A stretch of 21,779 bases of DNA from VRUE01 sp035554595 (GCA_035554595.1 DATMIH010000152.1:1-21779); one strand, 5' to 3'; numbered from the stretch's first letter, positions 1 through 7,246 are shown. Program-made: numbers and translations. Notes: generated by a model not told the origin, from the letters alone.

Positions 1-1143
1 CTCGGCTTCCCGGTGCTGATTGGCGGCGCCGCGATCAATCGCGACTTCGGCCGGCGCACCCTCTACCCCAAGGGCAAAGAGTCCGACGAGGTCTACGAGC
101 CCGGCGTCTTCTACTGCAAGGACGCCTTCCAGGGCCTCGACACAATGGACGCCCTGGTCGACCAGCAGGCTCGCGACGCCCTTGTCGAGCGAATCCGCGC
201 GGAGGCACAGGAGCTGCGCGAGAAGCCGGTGGTCACGGATACGGGGCCGCCGACCAGCGATGCCTCCGTGCGCTCCGCCGCACGCACCGATGTTGCCATC
301 CCCGAGCCACCCTTCCTCGGCGCGCGTGAGATCGAGGTGAACCTCGACGACGTCTTCCCCCACCTGGATCGCCACGTGCTCTTCAAGCTCCACTGGGGCG
401 GGCGCGGCGTCAAGGGCGAGGCTTGGCGTGAATTGATTGAGGGCAACGGCGAGGAGGAGGGTTTCGCCCCCCGCCTCGAGCGCATGTGGCGCGAGCAGGA
501 CTACCTCCACCCGCGCACCCGGCTCGGCTACTTCCCCTGCAACGCTGATGGCAACGAGCTGGTCGTCTTCGATCCGGGCGATCCCGAGCGCGAACTCGAG
601 CGCCTCAGCTTCCCGCGCCAACCCCGACACGATCGCATCTGCCTCGCCGATTTCTTCCGGCCACTCGATTCGGGCGAACGTGACGTCGTCGCCCTCCAGG
701 GTGTAACGGTGGGCGCGGAGGTAACAGAAGTGATCGAGCGTCTGGAGCGTGAAGGGGAGTTCGCCGAGCAGCTCTTCGTCCACGGCCTCGGCGTGCAGGC
801 GGCGGAGGGACTGGCCGAGTGGCTGCACTCGCGGGTGCGCGGCCAGCTGGGAATCGGGCTTGACCAGGGTCGGCGTTACTCCTGGGGCTACCCAGCCTGC
901 CCCGATCAGTCAGAGCACACCAAGGTCTGGCGCTTGCTCGATCTGAAGTCGATCGGAATGGGTCTTTCCGACGGTTACGCAGTAACACCTGAGCAGTCAA
1001 CGGTGGCAATCGTCGCCCACCACCCACAGGCGGTTTATTTCGGCATGAAATCCGGCTTTATTCCGGAGGACGAGGCACCCGACGAAGTGATCGCCGGCAC
1101 CGAGCGCGGGGGCGAGCTAACACCAAGCGAGCCCGCAAAGTAG
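1..1143 (+). CDS. metH: Methionine synthase (cobalamin-dependent), C-terminal part
   Basis: This is the 3' part of a reading frame that starts before the window. MetH moves a methyl group from methyltetrahydrofolate via cobalamin to homocysteine, giving methionine in the cytoplasm. The first residues (LGFPVLIGGAAINRDFG) look like the end of a cobalamin-binding Rossmann domain. From about residue 105 the AdoMet-dependent reactivation domain follows, with the diagnostic RYSWGYPACPDQSE at about bases 874-915. That matches the RxxxGYPACPDH signature that binds S-adenosylmethionine. The domain continues through GMGLSDGYAVTPEQS and HPQAVYFGMKSG, the usual end of the protein, so the C-terminus is intact. 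A variable linker (about residues 75-100) joins the domains. The homocysteine- and folate-binding domains are outside the window and could be on the same or a separate polypeptide. Identity is secure; completeness cannot be judged. Confidence 0.95.
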   Translation, partial: LGFPVLIGGAAINRDFGRRTLYPKGKESDEVYEPGVFYCKDAFQGLDTMDALVDQQARDALVERIRAEAQELREKPVVTDTGPPTSDASVRSAARTDVAIPEPPFLGAREIEVNLDDVFPHLDRHVLFKLHWGGRGVKGEAWRELIEGNGEEEGFAPRLERMWREQDYLHPRTRLGYFPCNADGNELVVFDPGDPERELERLSFPRQPRHDRICLADFFRPLDSGERDVVALQGVTVGAEVTEVIERLEREGEFAEQLFVHGLGVQAAEGLAEWLHSRVRGQLGIGLDQGRRYSWGYPACPDQSEHTKVWRLLDLKSIGMGLSDGYAVTPEQSTVAIVAHHPQAVYFGMKSGFIPEDEAPDEVIAGTERGGELTPSEPAK

Positions 1144-1194
1144 GACGAGTTTTGGCTGCATTTGGTGGAAACTTCGCTATTTGCGTTCTATGCT

Positions 1195-1530
1195 CTAACG
1201 GCCACGCGGGCTTTGGTCCGCTGGCATTGAGTTACGGTTAGCGCCGGGGTCCTCCTCTCACTTGGGACCCCGGCGCGACATCTGCTTGATGGCGCGACGG
1301 GAGGGACAAAGCCAACAGGCTCCGCCCCAGCTCCCGCCGCCCGCCCCCCTGCTGACGACGGTGGGGGGTCGATCGTTGGCTCTCGCCGTATGCCCGGCTT
1401 TCCGCTGAACCGGGATTAAGGTCACCTCGAGTCCTTTCGTTCGGCGCCAGCCGTGCTGACTGACTCCCCTTCGTGGCCTCAGGCGTGCATTGAATAACAG
1501 TCCGTGATTTCGTGGTCAAGAGCTACAGAT
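1195..1530 (-). ncRNA. Candidate structured non-coding RNA (unassigned); 483-bp gene-free stretch
   Basis: The gap 1144-1626 holds no convincing protein gene but carries a run of GC hairpins. These are 1201-1225 (GCCA/TGGC and GCGG/CCGC), a perfect 12-bp stem at 1241-1252 with 1265-1276, 1298-1303 with 1331-1336, 1344-1349 with 1363-1368, and 1393-1397 with 1410-1414. Only AT-rich DNA separates them from the next gene at 1627. A plausible minus-strand promoter lies at 1536-1565, which would give a roughly 290-nt transcript ending near the 12-bp stem. I compared it mentally with tmRNA, RNase P RNA, SRP RNA, 6C RNA and cobalamin or SAM riboswitches and found none of their hallmark sequences. 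Strand and function are inference. It could instead be a 3' UTR of metH or an elaborate terminator region. Confidence 0.35.
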
Positions 1531-1535
1531 TATTC

Positions 1536-1565
1536 ACACTAAACCGTAATTAAACTCTCTGTAAA
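1536..1565 (-). promoter_or_regulatory. Possible promoter for the hairpin-rich transcript
   Basis: On the minus strand TTTACA (1565-1560, five of six matches to TTGACA) is followed after 18 nt by TAGTGT (1541-1536). The surrounding 1505-1600 is markedly AT-rich compared with the rest of the window. Transcription would start near 1529 and run into the hairpin region. This rests on sequence resemblance only. Confidence 0.3.
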
Positions 1566-1626
1566 ATCGCACTATTACCCTGCAAATCTCTGGAAGTCAG
1601 AGAGTCACGCGCGCGGTTAGGCGCAA

Positions 1627-2622
1627 TCAGGAGTCGAAAAGGGAGTTGCGCAGCCGCTCGATCAGCTCTCCGGCGAGCTTGGTCCGGATGCCTCCGATCC
1701 GCAGGCGTTTGGTCTCTCCCTCGAGGATCGCGTCGACCCAAGCGCTGGTCGATCCCAGGGCCCAGGTTTGAGGGTCGCTCTCGAGTCGGGAGCTACAGGT
1801 TGTGATTGCCCCACCTTCAACCTCCACGTGCACCCCGGCCAGGCGATCGGTGGGCTGTCCGGAGCCACCGGAACCCGTGTCGACAGCAAGCAGGCAGGTC
1901 CCCGAGTGAGTCACGTCCAGGTCGACCAGCGGGACCGCGAGAAGAAAGATCGCCTCGATATCGATTCGCGCGAGGGGATCGGTGGACGGGGCGAGGTACC
2001 TGCACTCGCAGCGTCCAGCGGCCGCGATCGGGGCCACGGCCTGGCGCGTCCACTCGGTGACGCCGTAGGGCTTGGCCCCCCTTTCACCGTCTGGCCTTAG
2101 CTCGAGCTGCCTGGCGGCACGCATCGCGCTCAGTCGGCGCTCGAGTGCTGGATATGAGTGATCGTTGATCACGCTGCTCAGCTCCGTGAGTGAGAGAGGG
2201 CGAGCGGCCAGAGCGCGCAGCATCGTCGATCCCCAGCCACCGACAAGGGCGCGGATCGCGCCCTTGGCCGCCTCGCTGCCCAGCGGAATCGGTCCCTGGG
2301 GAGCACGGGCCAGCCACGCTTCGACGACCTCGGCGACCGTCAGCACTTCTTCGCCAAGAGGGGTCAGCTCGTTCTCAACCGTGTACGGCATGCCGCCGCG
2401 GACGCGGCGCTCGAGGGCGCCGATTCCGCGCAGGTTGCCGACCTGTCCCCGCAGTGTCGTCTGAGCGGCGCCGCCAATGCGTTCACGCAGGTCCGGCAGG
2501 CGCAGTGGGCTCTCGCGGTGGGCCCTGAGAATCGGGACGCTTAGCGGGGACGCGATGAGCGAAAGCACCGTGCCACCGGCGCGAACCGGCGCAGGGAGCG
2601 CTGTGCTGTCGGCATGCATCAT
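1627..2622 (-). CDS. Tandem HxlR-type winged-helix transcriptional regulator
   Basis: Likely a cytoplasmic DNA-binding regulator with two winged-helix units in one chain. The first (about residues 15-105) shows the HxlR order: ILRAHRESPLRLPDLRERI, then a wing region and LTPLGEEVLTVAEVVEAWL. A second related unit follows (about 115-200) with MLRALAARPLSLTELSSVI, LERRLSAMRAARQLEL and GVTEWTRQAVAPIAAA. Residues from about 205 to the end form a separate domain (VPLVDLDVTHSGTCLLAVD and later) resembling SCP2-like or ligand-sensing domains attached to such regulators; that part is inferred. Normal HxlR proteins are about 110-150 residues and act as dimers, so one chain may mimic a dimer. The ATG at 2622 is followed at once by a second ATG, and no clear Shine-Dalgarno is seen. 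It lies 129 bp downstream of the reductase gene on the same strand. Target genes are unknown. Confidence 0.8.
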   Translation of the reverse strand: MMHADSTALPAPVRAGGTVLSLIASPLSVPILRAHRESPLRLPDLRERIGGAAQTTLRGQVGNLRGIGALERRVRGGMPYTVENELTPLGEEVLTVAEVVEAWLARAPQGPIPLGSEAAKGAIRALVGGWGSTMLRALAARPLSLTELSSVINDHSYPALERRLSAMRAARQLELRPDGERGAKPYGVTEWTRQAVAPIAAAGRCECRYLAPSTDPLARIDIEAIFLLAVPLVDLDVTHSGTCLLAVDTGSGGSGQPTDRLAGVHVEVEGGAITTCSSRLESDPQTWALGSTSAWVDAILEGETKRLRIGGIRTKLAGELIERLRNSLFDS

Positions 2623-2727
2623 CGAGACATTGGGAAATGAAAAATCGTTTAAACAAACTGCCGTCAGCGGAATGCACCCTATTGGATACGGCGGCGACCC
2701 GCCCGCTGCGCCGGCAGCAAGATTATG

Positions 2728-2741
2728 CAGACACTTGTCTG
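2728..2741. promoter_or_regulatory. Palindrome in the gap before the HxlR-type gene
   Basis: CAGACA-CT-TGTCTG is a perfect 6+2+6 palindrome just beyond the end of the reductase gene and about 106 bp upstream of the HxlR-type start. A second palindrome, GTTTAAAC at 2647-2654, sits in an AT-rich patch 25 bp upstream of that start. Either could be an operator for the regulator. The longer one could also be a weak terminator for the reductase gene, but it has no U-tract. Confidence 0.3.
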
Positions 2742-2751
2742 AGGAGCGGCG

Positions 2752-4158
2752 CTAGCCCGAGATGCGCTCGCCGAGGGTTTGGAGCATCTCCTCGACGCGC
2801 ACGAACTTGACGCGAGGGCGGCCGTGTGGCTCGCCGCGGCCAACCTCGGCCTGATCGATCGCCTGCCAGTCCTCGAAGCTCACGTAACGCACGCCGCGCT
2901 CGGCAAGCAGCGACTCGACCGCGACAGGGTCGGGGTTTTCCGGCGCGAGCAGCGTCTGCGACTCGACGTCGGCAAGGAGGTGTTGCACGGTCTCCAACGC
3001 ATCCTTCTTGTTGGTGCCGATCACTCCCGACGGACCGCGCTTGATCCAGCCCGCGGTGTAGTGCCCAACCTTGTGACCGGAGTCGTGGGAGTCGAGCACC
3101 CGACCACCCTCGTTGAGAATCAGGCCTCGCTTCTCGTCGAAGGGAACGCCCTCGATCGGCACGCCGGTGTAGCCGACGGAGCGCAGCACCAGGCCGCACT
3201 CGAGCTCTTCGCGCTCGCCCGAGTCCTTGGCCCGCAGCGTGCCCCCTTCCTCGACCAGTTCGTTGCGGCCGATCACGATCTTCTCGACCTTGCCGTCGCC
3301 CGTGATCTCAACCGGCGAGACGAGGAAGCGCAGGACGATCCGAATCTGCTTGCCGCTGGGCTGGCGCTGGGCGAACTCGCGCAGGGTTTCGACGTTGACC
3401 CGGGTCGTCTTGTCCGCCTCATCGGACTCGAGGTAGGCCGCGCTGGCCGGATCGAGCTCGACGTCGGCGGGATCGACGATCACGTCGGCGTCCTCCATCA
3501 CCCCCAACTCCTTGATCTCGGGATTGGTGAAGGCGGCCTGCACGGGGCCACGGCGACCGAGGACGACGATCTCGCGGATCTGGCTGCGGTCGAGCATCTC
3601 GATCGCGTGATCCGCGGTGTCGGTCTGGCGCAGCTCGTGATCGGTCAGGGCCAGCATGCGGGCAACGTCCATCGCGACGTTGCCGTTGCCGATCACCACG
3701 GCGCGCTCGGCGGAGAGATCGAAGTCGTCGTCGGCGTAGTCGGGGTGGGCGTTGTACCAACCGACGAAGGCGGTGGCGGCGTGGCTGCCGGGCAGCTCTT
3801 CACCCGGAATCCCCAACTGGCGATCGGTCTCGCAGCCGACCGTGAAGACGATCGCGTGGTAGAGCCGTTCGAGGTCCTCGACCTCGATGTCGTGGCCTAC
3901 CTTGACGTTGCCGAAGAAGCGGAATCCGTCGCGGGCGGCGGTTTTTTCATAGACCCGGATCACCGACTTGATCTTCGGGTGATCCGGGGCGACGCCGCCG
4001 CGAACCAGCCCGAATGGCGTCGGCAGGCGATCGAATAGGTCGACCTGAGCGTGCAGGTCCTCGCCCTTGAGAATGTGCTCGGCAGCGTAAAAGCCGGAAG
4101 GGCCGGCGCCGACGATGGCGACGCGCAGAGGATTGTCTTCAGTTCCGATTTTGCTCAT
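2752..4158 (-). CDS. fprA: Ferredoxin/adrenodoxin-type NADP+ reductase (FprA-like)
   Basis: A flavoprotein that passes electrons between NADPH and a ferredoxin, in the adrenodoxin-reductase/FprA family. The FAD dinucleotide-binding motif GAGPSGFYAAE is at residues 17-27, followed by the family signature TPFGLVRGGVAPDHPKIK (47-64). The NADP-binding motif GNGNVAMDVAR is at 157-167 and GRRGPVQAAFT at 201-211. The conserved C-terminal flavin-contact stretch AGWIKRGPSGVIGTNK is at 369-384. Length (468) is normal for the family. The ATG at 4158 leaves a short N-terminal tail before the Rossmann fold, as in homologues. It is 40 bp downstream of the PAS/zinc gene on the same strand and probably has its own promoter (TATTCT at 4176-4171). 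Likely electron customers are Fe-S or haem enzymes; nearby coproheme decarboxylase and Fe-S genes fit but do not prove this. Confidence 0.93.
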   Translation of the reverse strand: MSKIGTEDNPLRVAIVGAGPSGFYAAEHILKGEDLHAQVDLFDRLPTPFGLVRGGVAPDHPKIKSVIRVYEKTAARDGFRFFGNVKVGHDIEVEDLERLYHAIVFTVGCETDRQLGIPGEELPGSHAATAFVGWYNAHPDYADDDFDLSAERAVVIGNGNVAMDVARMLALTDHELRQTDTADHAIEMLDRSQIREIVVLGRRGPVQAAFTNPEIKELGVMEDADVIVDPADVELDPASAAYLESDEADKTTRVNVETLREFAQRQPSGKQIRIVLRFLVSPVEITGDGKVEKIVIGRNELVEEGGTLRAKDSGEREELECGLVLRSVGYTGVPIEGVPFDEKRGLILNEGGRVLDSHDSGHKVGHYTAGWIKRGPSGVIGTNKKDALETVQHLLADVESQTLLAPENPDPVAVESLLAERGVRYVSFEDWQAIDQAEVGRGEPHGRPRVKFVRVEEMLQTLGERISG

Positions 4159-4170
4159 GGCGAGCGCGAA

Positions 4171-4176
4171 AGAATA
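4171..4176 (-). promoter_or_regulatory. -10 box for the ferredoxin reductase gene
   Basis: TATTCT on the minus strand lies 12 nt before the ATG at 4158, so the leader would be only about five bases. No good -35 box or Shine-Dalgarno is visible. The box is in the 40-bp gap after the preceding gene. Confidence 0.4.
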
Positions 4177-4198
4177 GGGAACTCGGCCCCTCGCGCGT

Positions 4199-4738
4199 CT
4201 ACGCGGCGAGCAGCATCTCGTTGCAGACCGGGCAGATGCCGTGGCTCAGGGCCGGCAGCTCGGCGCGGTTGAAGAGCTGTAGGCGCCGCGCCGCCTCCTC
4301 GACCTCGACCCACTCCCCGTCCACTTCGAAGCGGTCGCACCAGCCGCACATCCCGATCACGTCCTTGCCACGCGGCACTTCCACATCGAGCAGCGGCTGG
4401 GGAACCTCGCGCTCCTCTTCGGAGCGAAGCCGCGCCGAGAAGAGGACCACCCGGCCTCCCGGCCGGGCGACGATGCGGATGTCCATTTCCCGCCGCACGT
4501 GCGGCGCGTCGCAACGAAAGGGCAGCTCGACGTTGCCGACCCCGTCGCGGACCCGCCGCACCAGCAACCGCTGCAGTTTCACCAGCTCCCGCCCGGAGAC
4601 GTAGTCCCAGAGCGTGCGGCCGAGACTGCTGCCGGCGTCGGGCCAGCCGTTCTCCTCGGCGAAGCGGTAGTAGCCCTCATCGACCCGGATCAGGTGGTCG
4701 TGCTCGTCGATCGCGTAGCTGAGCGCTTCGGTCGTCAT
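4199..4738 (-). CDS. PAS-like sensor protein with C-terminal CxxC/CPxC zinc knuckle
   Basis: A 179-residue probable cytoplasmic sensor. Residues 1-105 look like a PAS-fold: a short N-terminal strand (ALSYAIDEHDHLIRVDEGY), a mid helix (GRTLWDYVSGRELVKLQRLL) and later strands (EMDIRIVARPGGRVVLFSAR). Residues 129-175 carry CGWCDRF (C131, C134) and GICPVCNEML (C169, C172). This is the four-cysteine module often fused to PAS and two-component proteins in the form CxWCxxI...HGICPxC, presumed to bind zinc or another metal. No kinase, cyclase or DNA-binding domain is attached, so any output must come through a partner. Its ATG overlaps the stop of the coproheme decarboxylase gene by four bases (ATGA), implying translational coupling. 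A haem, redox or metal sensing role is suggested only by that linkage. The family assignment by fold is moderately secure. Confidence 0.72.
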   Translation of the reverse strand: MTTEALSYAIDEHDHLIRVDEGYYRFAEENGWPDAGSSLGRTLWDYVSGRELVKLQRLLVRRVRDGVGNVELPFRCDAPHVRREMDIRIVARPGGRVVLFSARLRSEEEREVPQPLLDVEVPRGKDVIGMCGWCDRFEVDGEWVEVEEAARRLQLFNRAELPALSHGICPVCNEMLLAA

Positions 4739-5430
4739 GCTCCCGCGGCGACGGCACTGGGAACGCCGTCGAGCGCGTCCAGCGCCTTGCGCAGCGAGAG
4801 CGCTACGCAGGTGAAGATCGGGGTCTCGAGCTGGGTGAACTCGCTTGACTCGGTCGGGCGCAGCTCCTGCACCAGGTCGAGGAACATCCCCGGGTCATCA
4901 CCCTCGAAGGCGACCACGAACTCCTGGTCATCGAGACCGAAGGAGTAGGAAGTGTTGATCGAGATCTCGGGATAGCGGCGACCGACCTCGATGTGGCTTT
5001 TCATGATCCGGCCGCGCTGCTCGGGCGGCAGCCCGTACCAGCGGCGCTGCTTGATCATCGGGTAGAGGAACATGTACTTGCGCTCCGATACGCAGATCTC
5101 GGGCCGCGCCTGCTCCTCGGAATAGGGCGAGCGCTTGGTCATCGAGAGGAACGAGTAAGGCGTCTCGGTCCACTTCGCCAAGCCGCTCTGGCCGAGCACA
5201 ACGTGGAAGGTGTGCAGATCGTCGAGATTAGGGCTCTGGCTAAGCAGGACCAGGTCGACGTCGCCGCGCGTTCCTATGGTTGAGTAGGCGCGCAGCGAGC
5301 GGTCGAGGGCGAAGTCCTCGCAGGCGGCGAGGAACTCTTGCTTGTCTGTCGCTCGAAGATCGGCGTCGCGGCGGCGCCAAGCGGGATCTACCTTGAGGAA
5401 ACTGAACTTCGCGAACGTGCGGTCGGCCAT
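4735..5430 (-). CDS. chdC: Coproheme decarboxylase (chlorite dismutase-like, HemQ/ChdC)
   Basis: Catalyses the last step of the coproporphyrin-dependent haem route used by Actinomycetota and Bacillota: decarboxylation of coproheme III to haem b. The 231-residue protein shows the chlorite-dismutase fold throughout. YPMIKQRRWYGLPPEQR holds Tyr123 and Lys127 in the catalytic Y-x-x-x-K spacing, and His146 (IMKSHIEVGRRYPEI) matches the proximal haem ligand. The tail DDQEFVVAFEGDDP and LRPTESSEFTQLETPIFT is typical. I chose ATG 5430 because homologues begin just before the first strand (FAKFSFLKVDPAWRR), and because TATCGT lies exactly 7 nt upstream, as for a leaderless mRNA. The open frame runs on to 5589, but that extension is encoded in an inverted repeat. 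An in-frame GTG at 5439 is another start. The gene is divergent from, and just overlaps, the membrane-protein gene, and is coupled to the PAS/zinc gene downstream. Confidence 0.92.
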   Translation of the reverse strand: MADRTFAKFSFLKVDPAWRRRDADLRATDKQEFLAACEDFALDRSLRAYSTIGTRGDVDLVLLSQSPNLDDLHTFHVVLGQSGLAKWTETPYSFLSMTKRSPYSEEQARPEICVSERKYMFLYPMIKQRRWYGLPPEQRGRIMKSHIEVGRRYPEISINTSYSFGLDDQEFVVAFEGDDPGMFLDLVQELRPTESSEFTQLETPIFTCVALSLRKALDALDGVPSAVAAGA

Positions 5431-7246
5431 TGGGGTCACGATAGCTATTGGGCTCTTTGTTGTGGCGGGTGTCGGGTGGGGGCCTTCACTTAACTTTTTC
5501 GGTGGGACCGCGGCGGCTGACCGAGTTTCGCCCGCCGAAAAAGTGCAAGACGTTTCGGCCCCCACCCGATCCCCGACGACGAAGGTCACGATTGCTCTCC
5601 TGCCCCGAGGGGCCGATGTGGAGCGGCTGGCGAGGGTTCGGGGGGTTTCGCCGGGGCTGATGAGTGCTGGGCTGGGGAGTGTGCCGGCGGCGCAGACTTA
5701 TCTCGATATTTCGCAGGGGAATCGGGTGTTTGACTCGCTCTATGACTCGGAGCTTCCGCGGAAAGTTGGGGGAGGGATTTGCGGACCGGCTTATTCGAAG
5801 GCGGTAGTGGAACGGGCGGAATCGGCTCCGGCGGAGATTGTTCCCGGGCTGCTAGCGGCGACGCTGGCGGAACGTGGGCAGAAATGCGAGGTGCGGTCGG
5901 TTGGGCTCAACGGGCTCGCGGGGCTGGTTCGCGGGCTCAGGGGCAACGACCTCTTGATCGCGGTCGGGCGGGCGCCGCCGGCGAAGAACGAGGCGCTTGT
6001 GATGGGGGTCGCGGGGCGGGGGTTCGACGGGGATCTGACCTCGGACAGCACGCGGACCAATGGCTATGTGCTCTCAACCGACATCGCGCCGACGATCCTC
6101 TCTCGACTCGGGATCGCGGTGCCGTCGCAGATGTCGGGACAGGCGATCCGCGCCGAGGGCTCGGTCGATCCGGCCGCGATCGAATCGCTGGGAGCGCGGA
6201 TGGCGGTGATCTCGGAGCGGCGCGGGCCGGTGATCGGGGTCAGCCTGCTTGTTTGGCTTGTGGTCTTCGGCCTGGCCGCGTTGGTCAGCTCCGATCGCGT
6301 CGGCCGGGTCGCGATCCGGCTCGCAGCGCTCAGCATCGTTTACCTGCCCCTGCTCCTGCTGGCGTCCGCGGCGCTCAAACCGGGCCAGGACACCGAACAG
6401 CTCCTGGTCATGTTCGGCGCCCCGCTGCTCGCCGCGCTGACGCTCTTCCTGTTCGGTGGCCTGCGGGCGCTGGCAGTCGCCTCGGGGCTGGTGGTCCTCG
6501 CCTACGCGGTCGACGTCATCGCCGGCTCCCCGCTCACCTCGCTCTCACTGCTCGGCCCGAATCCCGGGCTCGGGGTGCGCTTCTACGGGATCGGCAACGA
6601 GCTCGAGGCATTGCTCGGCGTCCTCGTCGTCGCCGGGACGGGCGCCGCCCTGGCCGGCTTCTTGCCGCGGCTTACGGAGCGGCGGGCCGCCGTGGCCTTC
6701 CTCGCGGTCAGCCTGCTCAGCGCGATCGTCTTCGCCGCCGGCCGCTTTGGCGCCGACGTCGGCGCCGCGATCGTCCTCCCCGTCGGCGGTGCCGTCGCCG
6801 CGGCCGCGATCGCCGCGCGGCGACGCCGCACCGCCCTGCTCGTGATCGCCGCTCCGGTGGCGGTGCTGGCGCTGATCGCCCTCGCCGATCTCCTCAGCGG
6901 CGCCAATGCCCACCTGACCCGTTCGGTGCTCGACGCCGGCGGGCTCGGCGATCTCGCCGACGTCGCTCAGCGCCGCCTGCAGCTCTCCGCACACAGCTTC
7001 TCGCGCCCGATCGTCTTCTTCTTCCTCCCCCTGATCGCGGCGCTCGCCGCGATCGCGGTCTGGCAGCGGGCCCGCCTGCGCGAATGGCTGCGGCCCGCCC
7101 CGGCACTACGCGCGGGCCTGGTCGGCGCCGTCGCCGCGACCGTGATCGGCGCCCTCGCCAACGATTCCGGTGCGCTCCTGCTCGAGATCGGCACGGCCTA
7201 CATCCTGGTCTTCCTCGCCTACGCCTGGTGCGAGCGATCCGCGTGA
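5417..7246 (+). CDS. Polytopic membrane protein with alkaline-phosphatase-like extracytoplasmic domain
   Basis: A large envelope protein of about 609 residues. The N-terminus has one hydrophobic segment (SAIGVTIAIGLFVVAGVGW). An extracytoplasmic domain of about 240 residues follows, with NGYVLSTDIAPTILSRLGI and PSQMSGQAI. That resembles the TDIxPTIxxxLGxxxP...GxxL end of alkaline-phosphatase/phosphopentomutase-fold proteins; the usual N-terminal metal motifs are not obvious, so catalysis is doubtful. Roughly ten or eleven membrane segments make up the rest. It lies 47 bp upstream of the glycosyltransferase-flippase gene, suggesting a role in surface glycolipid or polymer handling (inference). 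The start is uncertain: GTG 5417 keeps the membrane anchor and overlaps the divergent decarboxylase start by 14 bp, while GTG 5462 or TTG 5393 are possible. The first roughly 650 bp use many GGG, GTT and ATT codons, unlike the GCC/CTC-rich remainder. Confidence 0.72.
   Translation: MRSAIGVTIAIGLFVVAGVGWGPSLNFFGGTAAADRVSPAEKVQDVSAPTRSPTTKVTIALLPRGADVERLARVRGVSPGLMSAGLGSVPAAQTYLDISQGNRVFDSLYDSELPRKVGGGICGPAYSKAVVERAESAPAEIVPGLLAATLAERGQKCEVRSVGLNGLAGLVRGLRGNDLLIAVGRAPPAKNEALVMGVAGRGFDGDLTSDSTRTNGYVLSTDIAPTILSRLGIAVPSQMSGQAIRAEGSVDPAAIESLGARMAVISERRGPVIGVSLLVWLVVFGLAALVSSDRVGRVAIRLAALSIVYLPLLLLASAALKPGQDTEQLLVMFGAPLLAALTLFLFGGLRALAVASGLVVLAYAVDVIAGSPLTSLSLLGPNPGLGVRFYGIGNELEALLGVLVVAGTGAALAGFLPRLTERRAAVAFLAVSLLSAIVFAAGRFGADVGAAIVLPVGGAVAAAAIAARRRRTALLVIAAPVAVLALIALADLLSGANAHLTRSVLDAGGLGDLADVAQRRLQLSAHSFSRPIVFFFLPLIAALAAIAVWQRARLREWLRPAPALRAGLVGAVAATVIGALANDSGALLLEIGTAYILVFLAYAWCERSA
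5438..5443 (-). promoter_or_regulatory. -10 box for coproheme decarboxylase, leaderless arrangement
   Basis: TATCGT on the minus strand is separated from the ATG at 5430 by seven bases (GACCCCA). Transcription would therefore start at or next to the A of the start codon. No Shine-Dalgarno sequence is visible. The same spacing recurs at several other genes in the window. Confidence 0.45.
5472..5569. repeat. Two-part long inverted repeat inside the start of the membrane gene
   Basis: Outer arms TCGGGTGGGGGCC (5472-5484) and GGCCCCCACCCGA (5557-5569) match perfectly over 13 bp. Inner arms at 5493-5506 (ACTTTTTCGGTGGG) and 5531-5544 (CCCGCCGAAAAAGT) pair over 14 bp with one G-T. The internal loops are 8 and 12 nt and the apex is 24 nt. 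It is flanked by direct repeats GGTCACGAT at 5434-5442 and 5584-5592. It sits 40 bp upstream of the decarboxylase start and inside the divergent reading frame. Confidence 0.8.

Noticed and set aside
1379..1414. Group II intron domain V look-alike (GCCGTATGC)
   Set aside because: Only a short string matches; the 34-nt hairpin with its bulge and GAAA loop cannot be formed, and no reverse transcriptase is present.
1238..1519. Minus-strand 93-codon open frame in the hairpin region
   Set aside because: It runs through several perfect GC stems, has no recognisable domain or ribosome-binding site, and its composition follows the stems rather than codon usage. It is more likely an accident of a structured region.
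1195..1530. Cobalamin or SAM riboswitch, tmRNA or RNase P RNA
   Set aside because: The conserved core sequences of these RNAs were not found on either strand, and no gene lies downstream in the right orientation for a riboswitch.
2779..4038. Long plus-strand open frame (419 codons)
   Set aside because: It is antisense to the well-supported ferredoxin-NADP reductase, and its sequence (runs of V, D, G, L) is typical of a mirror frame in GC-rich DNA.
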